Below, in pieces: positions 19,812 through 27,967 of a stretch of 64,000 nt of DNA. How positions within the stretch are numbered: position 1 is the first letter of the stretch; each line of letters begins with the position of its first letter. Made by a program: the position numbers and the translations under genes. The DNA lies in the NCBI GenBank assembly GCA_963971285.1, contig OZ020250.1, positions 7,858,499 to 7,922,498 on the forward strand, written 5' to 3'. A model generated the notes under the pieces. That model was not told the DNA's origin. It made no database searches and worked only from the letters and a program-made list of their open reading frames with translations. Source of the DNA: Astropecten irregularis. Taxonomy: Eukaryota; Echinodermata; Asteroidea; Paxillosida; Astropectinidae.

Positions 19812-21074
19812 ATGAATCATTACGGTAAAAAACTAAACCCAATGAGGCGTCTTAAAATCCCTAAAGCCATTAAAGGCGAACGAAGAGAAGTGTCAATCAC
19901 TCATAATCCAAGCACGATTGCGGCTGGTCAAAAACTCATCGTTAAGTTTCCGCAATTAGGACCCGACGATGTTATCGTACCCGGTACTTCTAAACTCGCT
20001 TTTAAACTCGAGTTAGAGGGAGGGACAGATGGTAATCGAACGGTGGTTAACAACTTATGTCGTAACTTAATACGCGAAATCAATGTTAGGCTTCAAGGTA
20101 ACACAATCGTGAGTTATCGCGATGCGGATGTCTTTCACAATTTTAAAGATAACTGGCTGCACCCCTACATTACACGAAATATGGCTTATGTAGGCCTTGA
20201 AAAAGAAAACGTCACAAAATTAAGATTAGGCGCGGCAGATGCTGATGCTGAAAATAATAGCGGAAAAGATAAAGCTATCGCTGACGCGTTTGGTAATCGA
20301 TATTGTATTCCTTTAGATATTGAGCTTTTAACGGCACATCATCCTTTTTATCCTAGCAGTCTAAAGCAGCCCCTAACGTATGAATTAACATTTAACGATC
20401 ACGATAAAGTCGTTAATAGCGCGGATACAAGTGCCCAATATTCAATTTCAGATTTAACGCTTGAATACGAAGTTGTCACTAACCGAGATTTGACACAAGA
20501 GCTAAAAAACAAACGAATGAAATACTATCTTTTTGATCACGTACATAATTTAGAAACAAGATCGATCAACAAATCAGATACCTTATGGAACGTTATGATT
20601 AATCAACCGATTAAAAGTCTCAAAGGTGTTTTAATCTTATTTAGAGATCCAACGGTAAAAAACCCTCAAAGATTTTACAACCCTCACATTAGCAAAACCA
20701 GCATTACGGTTGAAGGAAAACCCAATCAACTTTTTTCGCAAGGTATGTTTGAGTATCAGCACTGGCAAGAAGTTAATAAATTTTTTGGTGATAGCGATAC
20801 CGAAAATGGCCAATCGATTGTAAAAGATTTAAATTTAGTGGGTCTAGAAATGGCTGACTACTATAAAGATAAATACGGCCTGTGGCTAGATTTTCGCTCA
20901 ACTGATGATAATAGTGCTCACGGAAGTGGAAGACGTTTAAACGACGGAGGAGGAATTCAGATTCAGATGACTCGAGAGGCTGAAACAGCGGGAGATTTAA
21001 CGATGTTTGTATTTTTAGTCATGGATGCGCAATTAACCATTGAGGATGGAAATTTTAAGAATTTAGTTTTTTAA
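19812..21074 (+). CDS. Polinton major capsid protein (double jelly-roll)
   Basis: A 420-residue candidate for the main capsid subunit. The N-terminal half has the strand-rich pattern seen in Polinton/adintovirus capsids (GERREVSITHNPSTIAAGQK, then FPQLGPDDVIVPGTSKLAFK, then VNNLCRNLIREINVRLQG). The middle FYPSSLKQPLTYELTFND and the late segment PIKSLKGVLILFRDP match what I recall of capsid-like proteins in cnidarian and echinoderm Polintons. It is followed 16 nt later by the packaging ATPase, the usual pairing of capsid and ATPase genes. The fold assignment is by pattern recognition and gene order. A structure prediction should show two tandem jelly rolls. Confidence 0.8.
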   Translation: MNHYGKKLNPMRRLKIPKAIKGERREVSITHNPSTIAAGQKLIVKFPQLGPDDVIVPGTSKLAFKLELEGGTDGNRTVVNNLCRNLIREINVRLQGNTIVSYRDADVFHNFKDNWLHPYITRNMAYVGLEKENVTKLRLGAADADAENNSGKDKAIADAFGNRYCIPLDIELLTAHHPFYPSSLKQPLTYELTFNDHDKVVNSADTSAQYSISDLTLEYEVVTNRDLTQELKNKRMKYYLFDHVHNLETRSINKSDTLWNVMINQPIKSLKGVLILFRDPTVKNPQRFYNPHISKTSITVEGKPNQLFSQGMFEYQHWQEVNKFFGDSDTENGQSIVKDLNLVGLEMADYYKDKYGLWLDFRSTDDNSAHGSGRRLNDGGGIQIQMTREAETAGDLTMFVFLVMDAQLTIEDGNFKNLVF

Positions 21075-21090
21075 AAGCTTATTAAAATAA

Positions 21091-21696
21091 ATGGAATCTT
21101 GTCATTGTGCTTTAATTGTAGGAAAAACAAACTCGGGAAAGACTAAATGGATTTTAGATTTATTGGAAACCGAATATCGTGATAAATTTGAATCGATCGT
21201 GGTCATTTGCCCGACCTTATTTAAAAATAAAACTTATTTATCGAGGCTTTGGATATCAATGGATGAAAATGTATATTTGTGTGATTTAGACTTTGAAAAA
21301 ATAACTTTAAATGAAGCCCTAGATTTGTATCAAAATATTTTAGATGGAATAAAAACATTATTTATCATAGATGATTGTTCGAGTCAGCAGGAAATAAAAT
21401 ATCGAAAAAAAACATGTGCGTTGAGCAAAATCGCTTTTTCTGGGAGGCATTATAACCATAGCTGTTGGTTATTAACACAAAAGTATAATTCGGTTTTAAA
21501 AGACTATCGTGAGAATACAAGTTGGGTTGCGATGTTTTATACAAAAGATAAAACGAGTTTTGATATTGCATTAGATGAAAATGATGTTGTGTGTGATCAA
21601 AAAAGAGACGTAATTAAAAAACATTTGTGCGATAAAAAATATAGTAAATTGGTTATTAACACAGAACCTCCAGTTTCATATCAAGTTTTTGATTAA
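21091..21696 (+). CDS. Polinton packaging ATPase (FtsK/HerA-like, A32 family)
   Basis: This motor is expected to pump the element's DNA into capsids. Walker A is GKTNSGKT (residues 11-18) and Walker B is LFIIDDC (about 90-96). The arginine/sensor region SGRHYNHSCWLLTQKY (about 117-132) is the standard A32-like motif. Length (201 aa) fits the family. The ATG at 21091 is preceded by cttattaaaataa. It directly follows the capsid gene on the same strand. Confidence 0.93.
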   Translation: MESCHCALIVGKTNSGKTKWILDLLETEYRDKFESIVVICPTLFKNKTYLSRLWISMDENVYLCDLDFEKITLNEALDLYQNILDGIKTLFIIDDCSSQQEIKYRKKTCALSKIAFSGRHYNHSCWLLTQKYNSVLKDYRENTSWVAMFYTKDKTSFDIALDENDVVCDQKRDVIKKHLCDKKYSKLVINTEPPVSYQVFD

Positions 21697-21915
21697 CAAC
21701 CTAATTTTTGTTATCATTTGTTGTATTTTGTTAAAAATTTGCTAATAACTAACTATCAAGTTATTTATAGCAATTTTTAATTTTGTTATAAATAAAAAAC
21801 ACCAATGCTACAATACGTTGATGTTATTATTAAGTTTGTTATCACTTTAAACTTAAGCTACTTATGTTATAATTTATTTTGCTTTAACAAAATTTATAAG
21901 TTGTTATATAGTAAA
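21697..21915 (+). promoter_or_regulatory. AT-rich leader upstream of the 205-aa gene
   Basis: About 220 bp that is very AT-rich and repeats gttat/gttataaat. Two start motifs occur (gttataaataaaa at about 21785 and gttatatagtaaa directly before 21916). An open frame from 21805 reads through, but its first 37 residues look like noise or a hydrophobic leader. Confidence 0.45.
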
Positions 21916-22533
21916 ATGAACGACTTGACAACAATTATAAATAGCGATGTAAATACACCTTCAACACCAACAAACGACAGTAGTTATAAAGATCGACTTT
22001 GTGGCATAGTTGCAGCAGGTGATTCAAAAAAATATTTTGGCAAAGAATACACCATCAAAGACATAGAAGCACTAACACCTGCAGATCAAGAAAAATTATT
22101 TAACCGGTATCAAGTTAAATTCGGTAAAGAAGTGGTAGCTACAGTGGGTAACTCAATTTTGAGTTTGTATGCACGAGCTATAGGTTTAGCAACTCCGGCT
22201 GATATTTTAGGAATTAGAATTAGCTTAAATTCTGAGGAAAATTTAACCAATGATTTAAATAACGATCCTATCATTAGTAATAGCTTAGCTTATGCACTTA
22301 GCGAGGTTTGTTACAAATATGGTGTCTATCTATCACCTTTGATAGCAACACTTATTACCACAAAACATTTAAACTTTAACAAATCCACAACAAATAAAAA
22401 TACTTATATAATAAATAATTCAAATGACAACTATGCATCAGGAGAAGGAGCAAGCTTTACCAACAGCACCCCCAACAACAGCACCAGCAGCACCAACACC
22501 GATACCAACAACCCCAGTGACCCAAGTAACTAA
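21916..22533 (+). CDS. Conserved Polinton accessory protein (205 aa)
   Basis: I prefer the ATG at 21916 because the start motif gttatatagtaaa abuts it. The same frame opens at 21805. Segments SYKDRLCGIVAAGDSKKYFG, then YTIKDIEALTPADQEKLFNR and the later LAYALSEVCYKYGVYLSPL match a family I recall from cnidarian Polintons with no known function. A central hydrophobic stretch and an Asn/Ser/Thr-rich tail (residues ~165-205) are visible. The tail overlaps, in another frame, the start of the next gene. Confidence 0.75.
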   Translation: MNDLTTIINSDVNTPSTPTNDSSYKDRLCGIVAAGDSKKYFGKEYTIKDIEALTPADQEKLFNRYQVKFGKEVVATVGNSILSLYARAIGLATPADILGIRISLNSEENLTNDLNNDPIISNSLAYALSEVCYKYGVYLSPLIATLITTKHLNFNKSTTNKNTYIINNSNDNYASGEGASFTNSTPNNSTSSTNTDTNNPSDPSN

Positions 22534-22831
22534 AAAACAAACCGTAAAACCTAAAAACGCTAAACGCGTTGAACATGGTAAACGCCTAGCAGAACATAAT
22601 AAAAAAATGAAAGAGCAATTAGCTAAAATGAAAACAGAAGAGACAGAGTCGGAGATTATTCAAAATACCCCTGATTTGAGATTACTTTATGTTGGCGGTT
22701 TAATTTTAGTAGGCGGTATAGGTTTTTTATTGTATAAATCATCAAACAAATCACCAGAAAACTCTAAACCTATTCAAATAACAAAACCAAGTCTACCACA
22801 GAGTCAACCCGAAGAACTTTTAATGGATTGA
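22424..22831 (+). CDS. Polinton single-pass membrane protein, overlapping the preceding gene (135 aa)
   Basis: It starts within the 205-aa gene in a different frame (110-nt overlap). An own start motif, cttatataataaataattcaa, lies just before its ATG, inside the neighbour's coding sequence. The order is a Thr/Pro/Ala-rich N-terminus (residues 10-40), a Lys-rich helix (KRVEHGKRLAEHNKKMKEQL), one membrane segment (about 88-106, LYVGGLILVGGIGFLLYKS) and a short polar tail. Likely an envelope or inner-virion membrane protein. A similar K-rich-helix plus TM gene follows the same neighbour in other Polintons I recall. Confidence 0.75.
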   Translation: MTTMHQEKEQALPTAPPTTAPAAPTPIPTTPVTQVTKKQTVKPKNAKRVEHGKRLAEHNKKMKEQLAKMKTEETESEIIQNTPDLRLLYVGGLILVGGIGFLLYKSSNKSPENSKPIQITKPSLPQSQPEELLMD

Positions 22832-22856
22832 TTTTTTAAATGTTTATATATTAAAA

Positions 22857-22967
22857 ATGGATGAAACAACCGTAAATGATATTGCCGCCGCAGTTTATAT
22901 TTGTGTTTTAATAGCAGCAGTCACCATTGGCTTTCCCTTTTATCAATCTTTAAAAAAGGGGAACTAA
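22857..22967 (+). CDS. 36-residue Polinton membrane microprotein
   Basis: ATG at 22857, stop at 22965-22967. It encodes MDETTVNDIAAAVYICVLIA and a continuation AVTIGFPFYQ ending in SLKKGN. One membrane helix (about residues 10-29) is followed by a short basic tail. The start motif tttatatattaaaa abuts the ATG and is nearly identical to the motifs of the larger neighbours. Spacing to both neighbours (about 25-30 nt) fits an independent gene. Confidence 0.75.
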   Translation: MDETTVNDIAAAVYICVLIAAVTIGFPFYQSLKKGN

Positions 22968-22996
22968 TTTAAATTTTAAAAACTTATATAGTAAGA

Positions 22997-23251
22997 ATGG
23001 CAAATACAAATATTGATATAAACGGAATAGCAAACACAGTTTATCATGGTGCAGTGTTAAGCCTTTTAACCATGGGATATTCGATGGTAAGTAAAAAATT
23101 ACTCAAAATTAAATCGCCTGATTTAGATAGGCTTAGCGTAGAAGATGCGGCTAAACTAACCGCATTAGTCGGAGGTTCTTTAGCAACGCAACAGTGGCTG
23201 GTCACACAGGGAATCTTACCGGGTAGTATTATAAATAAACCTACAGTTTAA
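22997..23251 (+). CDS. Polinton small membrane-associated protein (84 aa)
   Basis: It starts after cttatatagtaaga. Residues 8-30 (NGIANTVYHGAVLSLLTMGY) are an amphipathic/hydrophobic helix. A second mildly hydrophobic segment lies at 50-80 (AAKLTALVGGSLATQQWLVT then QGILPGSI). A VYHGA(V/I)LSLLT(M/L)GYS protein of this size is one I recall from cnidarian Polintons. Function unknown. Confidence 0.78.
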   Translation: MANTNIDINGIANTVYHGAVLSLLTMGYSMVSKKLLKIKSPDLDRLSVEDAAKLTALVGGSLATQQWLVTQGILPGSIINKPTV

Positions 23252-23277
23252 AATGTGTATATAATAAATAATTAAAG

Positions 23278-24615
23278 ATGGATGATTTTGATTATCAAGA
23301 GAATGATCCCCTGTTAAATGAAACAGAAGATAGAGACGATCAACAATTTAACAACCCCGTTTATGATAATACCGAACTCGATTCTGAAGAAAATCAAGCT
23401 CGATTAAATAATTTACGAGGTGGTGGTACACAAGAACAACAAGAAGAATTAAGTGCTCTTCGTAATGGTGAAAATGTTGATTACTCGTTTCAACTTCAAA
23501 ATCAGTACATTGATAATTTTTATGCTAGCATAAGAAGTGAAGGTTATATTAAACGAGAAAACTTTAGATTTGAAAAGGATGGAATATATTACAAAAAAGA
23601 TGAAATTAAAATATTATTAACGTTGGATAATAATCCTAAAAAATTTGCTTCTGTGAATACAATATATTCTAGAACAAAAGGTAAAGGAATTGAACATAGA
23701 TCTCTTTTTATGCGAGAAGATTTAAGAATTGTTGGTTTTAAAACATCAAAACGCAGCAAAGAAGCAAGCACAGCGCTTCAACAAGCAAGTACATCTTTAA
23801 CTAATATTCAAAGTGAAAACATACCCTTACAAGATTTACCACAAGCAGCTGATCAAACGAGTAATGTTATAGAAGAACTCGAACAAGAAACCAATATTGA
23901 TGAACAAGGCGAATTAAATATCAGAGAGCTACGCGGTTTAGACAAAACATTACAATCGCTTAAAGGAAATTTATTATTGGAACAATCAAAGCTAACTGAG
24001 TTAAATGAGACAAAAGAAAGAGTTAAAAAAGAATTAAACGAAGCAAAAAAAGCAGAAGATGAAGAACAAATAAGATCACTCACAGAAGAGTTAGAAAATG
24101 TAAACATTGAAATACGAGAAAGGTCTAATTATATCATTAGAGAATCAGATAAAATAAAATATCAAATCAATCGCATCAAAGAAACAATCAATATAATGTT
24201 AGACAGTGATGTAACGCTTAGAGAAAAAATTAAGTTTTTATTTAAAGAGCAAGGTGTCACGATCGCGAGTATTTTAGCAGCAATTTCTATGGCCATCAGC
24301 ACACTGGTAAGCTCGGTGGTAGCAGCCGTTAGAGGTGTCGGTATCCCAACCCCAGAACCACCCGCGCCTAAACCTGAGCCACCATCAGGAGGTGGCATCA
24401 AAGAGTGGGTACACAAGCACTTGAAAAACTTAGCAAACGCTTTGAAAAAATTAGGGTTAGCCGCATTAGGTGCGCTGCCGGGGGTCATTGGTAGCGTCAT
24501 AAGTTGGTTACTAAATGTTTTAAGTAAATCAGTTGGCTGGCTAGCAGAACACGTGTGGGCTTTATTTATAGGTGCAGGTGCTTTAATTATTGCTTATATT
24601 AAAAATAATTGGTAG
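23278..24615 (+). CDS. Polinton membrane-active virion protein candidate (445 aa)
   Basis: Order: an acidic N-terminus (1-70) with NPVYDNTELD, a folded segment (~75-155), a long coiled coil (~215-310, KLTELNETKERVKKELNEAK), a hydrophobic helix (TIASILAAISMAISTLVSSV, ~328-347), a Pro-rich hinge (PTPEPPAPKPEPP), an amphipathic helix (GGGIKEWVHKHLKNLANALK) and a hydrophobic C-terminus (ALPGVIGSVISWLLNVLSKS, ending in a TM helix). The hinge-and-hydrophobic C-terminal block is characteristic of a conserved cnidarian Polinton protein. The biochemistry is unknown; membrane penetration or anchoring is my inference. The start motif gtatataataaataattaaag precedes the ATG. Confidence 0.8.
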   Translation: MDDFDYQENDPLLNETEDRDDQQFNNPVYDNTELDSEENQARLNNLRGGGTQEQQEELSALRNGENVDYSFQLQNQYIDNFYASIRSEGYIKRENFRFEKDGIYYKKDEIKILLTLDNNPKKFASVNTIYSRTKGKGIEHRSLFMREDLRIVGFKTSKRSKEASTALQQASTSLTNIQSENIPLQDLPQAADQTSNVIEELEQETNIDEQGELNIRELRGLDKTLQSLKGNLLLEQSKLTELNETKERVKKELNEAKKAEDEEQIRSLTEELENVNIEIRERSNYIIRESDKIKYQINRIKETINIMLDSDVTLREKIKFLFKEQGVTIASILAAISMAISTLVSSVVAAVRGVGIPTPEPPAPKPEPPSGGGIKEWVHKHLKNLANALKKLGLAALGALPGVIGSVISWLLNVLSKSVGWLAEHVWALFIGAGALIIAYIKNNW

Positions 24616-24636
24616 TTTTGTTTTTTAACAAATAAT

Positions 24637-24685
24637 AAAAAAAAATACCCCCAAGCTCCTTTTGAGCTTTGGGGGTATTTTTTTT
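24637..24685. terminator. Hairpin between converging genes
   Basis: AAAATACCCCCAAGCTC and GAGCTTTGGGGGTATTTT form a near-perfect ~20-bp stem with a CTTTT loop and A/T tracts on both sides. It lies midway between the stops of the converging genes ending at 24615 and 24707. It could act as a two-way 3'-end signal, by position. Confidence 0.65.
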
Positions 24686-24706
24686 GGTTTAAATATTTAT
24701 ATTTTT

Positions 24707-25966
24707 CTAAGTCAAAATTTTGTAGACTAAAACTCCTATCGCAATGATTGCAACTGTTCCTATCGTTAAAGATAATTTTTCATCTTGATGAATGTCTAAA
24801 GATGCTTTAGGATTTGACTCTGAGGTTTTAGGTATAGGTGATAAACGTGGTGTAGGTTCTTCTGTTGGTTCTTGAGTGGGTTTGGGTTCAAGGGTTGGCT
24901 GAGGATCAAAGTCATCAACTTGTATCGGAGCGTTTAAGGTTGGTTGAAATCCCGGTTTAGCGGTTAAAGGTGCAATTTGCAAGTTATTATTGTAACCATC
25001 GTGTATGCCTACCCTTAAATCCATATCTGACGGAATGAGGTATAGCCCGGGTCTTACGACAAAGTTGAGTGGAGTTTTAGCATACTGCAGTGAATCTTGA
25101 AATTGATTGATACTTTGCTCTAAATCTGGTTCGCTATTAATGAGACTTTCTACGATGGTAACAAACTGACGCTGTGCATCTAAACCGGTTCCCGGGGTTA
25201 ATACACTGGTTTTTGTTTGTGCTTGTGCACCTAAAAGCGCGTACACGTAAGCCCTAATCGATTCGTTAATTTTTGTAATTCCAACATCGGTAAAAGAACT
25301 CGTCTTTGAAATAAAGTCTGTCCAAGCACCTAAAACATTATTGGATTGTTCAAGGTAAGTGACCGTATAGGTACTCGCGTGACCCGATCCTTTTGGTGGA
25401 TCCATTAAACCAAAGCCCATAAAAGTTGAGCCTGCATACGTACCGTAGTTTACACCCAAGTCGTGGGGGTCATAGTTTTTCCCCGGCACTGGAACCGACC
25501 CCGAATTGTAGTAAAAAGCAGTACCCAAGCCGTTTGAGGTCGTATCTCTCGTTTGTTTAAAAGACTTGCTTCGATCGATTCCAAATACACGGCACGTGTC
25601 CGTAAAAGCTCTCGTATCATAACGGTTATTTAACGCGTTAAATACATCATCACCAGGTATAGGTGCTACCAAATTATAAAATATTTTTCGTATAGTATAA
25701 TACACGTGAAAATGAAACAGCGATGAAATATATTGGTTTTTATTGTGGAGGAGGTCAAGACCTACTCCACACGCGGTCGTGGCACAATAAATCGCAAAGT
25801 TGAATTGGTTTTGATAAAAGGACAAAGGGTTAGTTTGCCATCGTTCGATTGCTTCGTCCGTTTTAACGCGTGGTAATTTATACGCGGTTGACATATCTTT
25901 AAATTGTACAAAAAAAGTATGATTTTTATTGACGATAATAGCTAAAGCGCCTAAAGAGTTTCCCAT
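24707..25966 (-). CDS. Conserved Polinton protein with stalk and C-terminal TM (419 aa)
   Basis: The N-terminal domain contains QNQFNFAIYCATTACGVGLD (about 52-71), then FHFHVYYTIRKIFYNLVAPI and NNRYDTRAFTDTCRVFGIDR. I recall this signature (FNFA.(W/Y)CAT..CG(V/I)) from many cnidarian Polinton proteins of unknown role. Residues ~335-385 form a Pro/Glu/Thr-rich stalk (PTLEPKPTQEPTEEPTPRLS), followed by a single C-terminal membrane helix (~400-418, IGTVAIIAIGVLVYKILT). This layout fits a membrane-anchored surface or virion protein. The ATG follows cttatattataa and is divergent from the next gene. Confidence 0.78.
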   Translation of the reverse strand: MGNSLGALAIIVNKNHTFFVQFKDMSTAYKLPRVKTDEAIERWQTNPLSFYQNQFNFAIYCATTACGVGLDLLHNKNQYISSLFHFHVYYTIRKIFYNLVAPIPGDDVFNALNNRYDTRAFTDTCRVFGIDRSKSFKQTRDTTSNGLGTAFYYNSGSVPVPGKNYDPHDLGVNYGTYAGSTFMGFGLMDPPKGSGHASTYTVTYLEQSNNVLGAWTDFISKTSSFTDVGITKINESIRAYVYALLGAQAQTKTSVLTPGTGLDAQRQFVTIVESLINSEPDLEQSINQFQDSLQYAKTPLNFVVRPGLYLIPSDMDLRVGIHDGYNNNLQIAPLTAKPGFQPTLNAPIQVDDFDPQPTLEPKPTQEPTEEPTPRLSPIPKTSESNPKASLDIHQDEKLSLTIGTVAIIAIGVLVYKILT

Positions 25967-26005
25967 TTATAATATAAGTCTTTTTATAATAAAAGTAGAG
26001 TAAGA
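25967..26005. promoter_or_regulatory. Compact 39-bp divergent start region
   Basis: Only 39 bp separates two divergent ATGs. It contains cttatattataa (minus strand, abutting ATG) and tttataataaaag (plus strand, ~12 nt before ATG). Confidence 0.6.
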
Positions 26006-27196
26006 ATGAGCGGAATACAACACACATTTTATTTGACAAAAAACGAACAAACGTTTAAATTGCAAGAGGTGATTGATAATTTAGATGGCTCAAAACAAAT
26101 TCGCGTTAAAAATCTCGTGTTTACGGTAGGCTATTTTAACATAACTAAATCCAGTGAGATTACTTGGGAAAAGGAGATAGATGGGCAACCCGCTTATACT
26201 AACGGTAGGTCTAGAGACAATAGACAAACTGATAAAAGCTCACAACTACAGACAAAGCCATTAGAACTGACCCCTGAGATAATGAATCAATTTCGTTTAT
26301 CGATGACAACTGAAGAAATTCAACAAAGCAGAAAAGAAGTCATAGCACGCATTATTACACAGATGTTTGACGGATATGATACTGAAATTCTTAACGAAGT
26401 GGAAATAAAAATACAAGAAGAAATACAGGTCCTCAGACAACGAAAACAAACCCTAGAATTAGCCAGGGATAGACTTGATGATGAATTACAAAATTATGTT
26501 AACTATGTAATACATTTATTAAATAAAAGAATAGACTATATCATAGAAGGCCAAGTATTAGCCACAAATTTACTTCGATATGGATACAACAATGACAATC
26601 AAGAAAAAACAGAAAATATGCGTTTACCACAAATTAAAAACAGCCTCGTTGTTTTAGGACATAAAGAGCCAATCGTAAATGCACTACATCCGGTGAGTGA
26701 GGTTACGGCTTTGCCTGAGGGCAAATCAGGAAGCATCATTATTTTACCTGGATTTTATGGTATCGATTGGTTCGAGTCATTGATAAACGCGATACCGGGT
26801 GTGAGCTTTAAAGTCTATAGAGAAAGTAAAACGGTGACCTTAAGGGTCACTGATATAAACCTTAATCTACGTTTAAATCGAGAAGTTTCTAATTTGCTCA
26901 ATTTACCCAAAGGAAGGTTAATCCCAAATGTCATTTATAAGGGTGATTACGATATTAATCCATTTAACATTACGTTTATTCATTGCGAGCAGTTAAACAC
27001 GAGTGATAATTTTTACAACGGGTTTCCTTCAAATATGTTATCATTTTATCACACAAGCCAAACAAACCAAACTCACGTTGGGAAAACATTAAAAAACGGT
27101 AAAATTAATAAACTTGCCTTTTCAATTAAAAACGAGGAAGGAAAAATCATCAATAACAAAGGCGCGGGGATTTTAATCGAATGTGAAATAATTTAA
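26006..27196 (+). CDS. Polinton minor capsid / penton candidate (396 aa)
   Basis: The N-terminal ~55 residues are strand-rich (HTFYLTKNEQTFKLQEVIDN). A coiled coil follows (~120-185, EVEIKIQEEIQVLRQRKQTL). The C-terminal ~170 residues have the pattern of a single jelly roll: ITFIHCEQLNTSDNFYNGFP, SNMLSFYHTS, then KINKLAFSIKNEEGKIINNK ending GAGILIECEI. This 'interface strand ... D/N-E-G-x-x-(I/V)' ending resembles minor capsid (penton-like) proteins of Polintons and adintoviruses. The role is inferred from shape and neighbours, because no enzyme motif is visible. It shares a compact divergent start region with the TM-anchored protein upstream. Confidence 0.65.
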   Translation: MSGIQHTFYLTKNEQTFKLQEVIDNLDGSKQIRVKNLVFTVGYFNITKSSEITWEKEIDGQPAYTNGRSRDNRQTDKSSQLQTKPLELTPEIMNQFRLSMTTEEIQQSRKEVIARIITQMFDGYDTEILNEVEIKIQEEIQVLRQRKQTLELARDRLDDELQNYVNYVIHLLNKRIDYIIEGQVLATNLLRYGYNNDNQEKTENMRLPQIKNSLVVLGHKEPIVNALHPVSEVTALPEGKSGSIIILPGFYGIDWFESLINAIPGVSFKVYRESKTVTLRVTDINLNLRLNREVSNLLNLPKGRLIPNVIYKGDYDINPFNITFIHCEQLNTSDNFYNGFPSNMLSFYHTSQTNQTHVGKTLKNGKINKLAFSIKNEEGKIINNKGAGILIECEII

Positions 27197-27217
27197 AAAC
27201 GCTTATATATTAAAAAT

Positions 27218-27889
27218 ATGGCAACCGTAAATGTAAATGAAATAAAACCTTTATATCCTGATCTAAACTTAAACAGCGGTGATGATATTAAAGACGAAAC
27301 TAAAATTTATCGACTTCAAAAAATTGAAGATATTAAATCTCTAATCTGTAAAGAAAGAAACTCGCGCGAGGTTTCTTTTAAAAAGTTAAAAAGGTGGATC
27401 TCTGCGATTCAATATGTAGAGCACGGGGTTGAAGTACTGGGGGTCACTGCAGCCGCGATAGGGATCCCCGCATTAATGGGTGTTATTAGTGCCCCAATTG
27501 GCTTAGTCTTAGAGGGGACTAGCATAGGTGCCTTTGGATTTTACGCGGTACTTAAATACGCAAGCAAAAAATTAACGGTAAAGAGTAAAAAACACGATCA
27601 GATTAAAATTTTAGCAGATGCAAAGTTAAACACGATAGATGAATACGTGTCAAAAGCCATCGAAGATGGTGATATTTCTCACGAAGAATTTATATTAATT
27701 ACGTCAGAACTTAAAAAATTTAACGACTTGAAAGAAAAAATAAGATTAAAAACTTCTACAAAGTTAGAAGAAGCTAAACATTTAAATAAAGTTGAATTTG
27801 AACGACAAGTTGAAGAAAAGGCTAAAGCGATGGCGAGTGATTTACTCGCCAAAGAAAAAAAAGAGCTTATGAAAAAACTTGGAAATTAA
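27218..27889 (+). CDS. Polinton two-helix membrane protein with helical tail (223 aa)
   Basis: The N-terminus is a short acidic region followed by a helix (residues 25-70, RLQKIEDIKSLICKERNSRE). A hydrophobic hairpin follows at ~74-112 (VEVLGVTAAAIGIPALMGVI then APIGLVLEGTSIGAFGFYAV), and a long charged helix (~120-223) includes AKLNTIDEYVSKAIEDGDIS then HEEFILITSEL. The 'AKLNt..vsKAi.Dg.Is..EF' pattern recurs in cnidarian Polinton proteins I recall. Function unknown. The start motif cttatatattaaaaat abuts the ATG. It converges with the TFIIB-like gene. Confidence 0.75.
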   Translation: MATVNVNEIKPLYPDLNLNSGDDIKDETKIYRLQKIEDIKSLICKERNSREVSFKKLKRWISAIQYVEHGVEVLGVTAAAIGIPALMGVISAPIGLVLEGTSIGAFGFYAVLKYASKKLTVKSKKHDQIKILADAKLNTIDEYVSKAIEDGDISHEEFILITSELKKFNDLKEKIRLKTSTKLEEAKHLNKVEFERQVEEKAKAMASDLLAKEKKELMKKLGN

Positions 27890-27967
27890 GTTTAAGTTTG
27901 ACAAAGTCGTTTAAAAACGGGGAGAGTAAACCTCCGAGTTATAAAGAAAGTCAAGCGAGAGTTAGCC

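Noticed and set aside
23589-24500. Minus-strand frames inside the 445-aa Polinton gene
   Set aside because: Shadow frames of an AT/Lys-rich gene. They have no start motif and no recognisable content.
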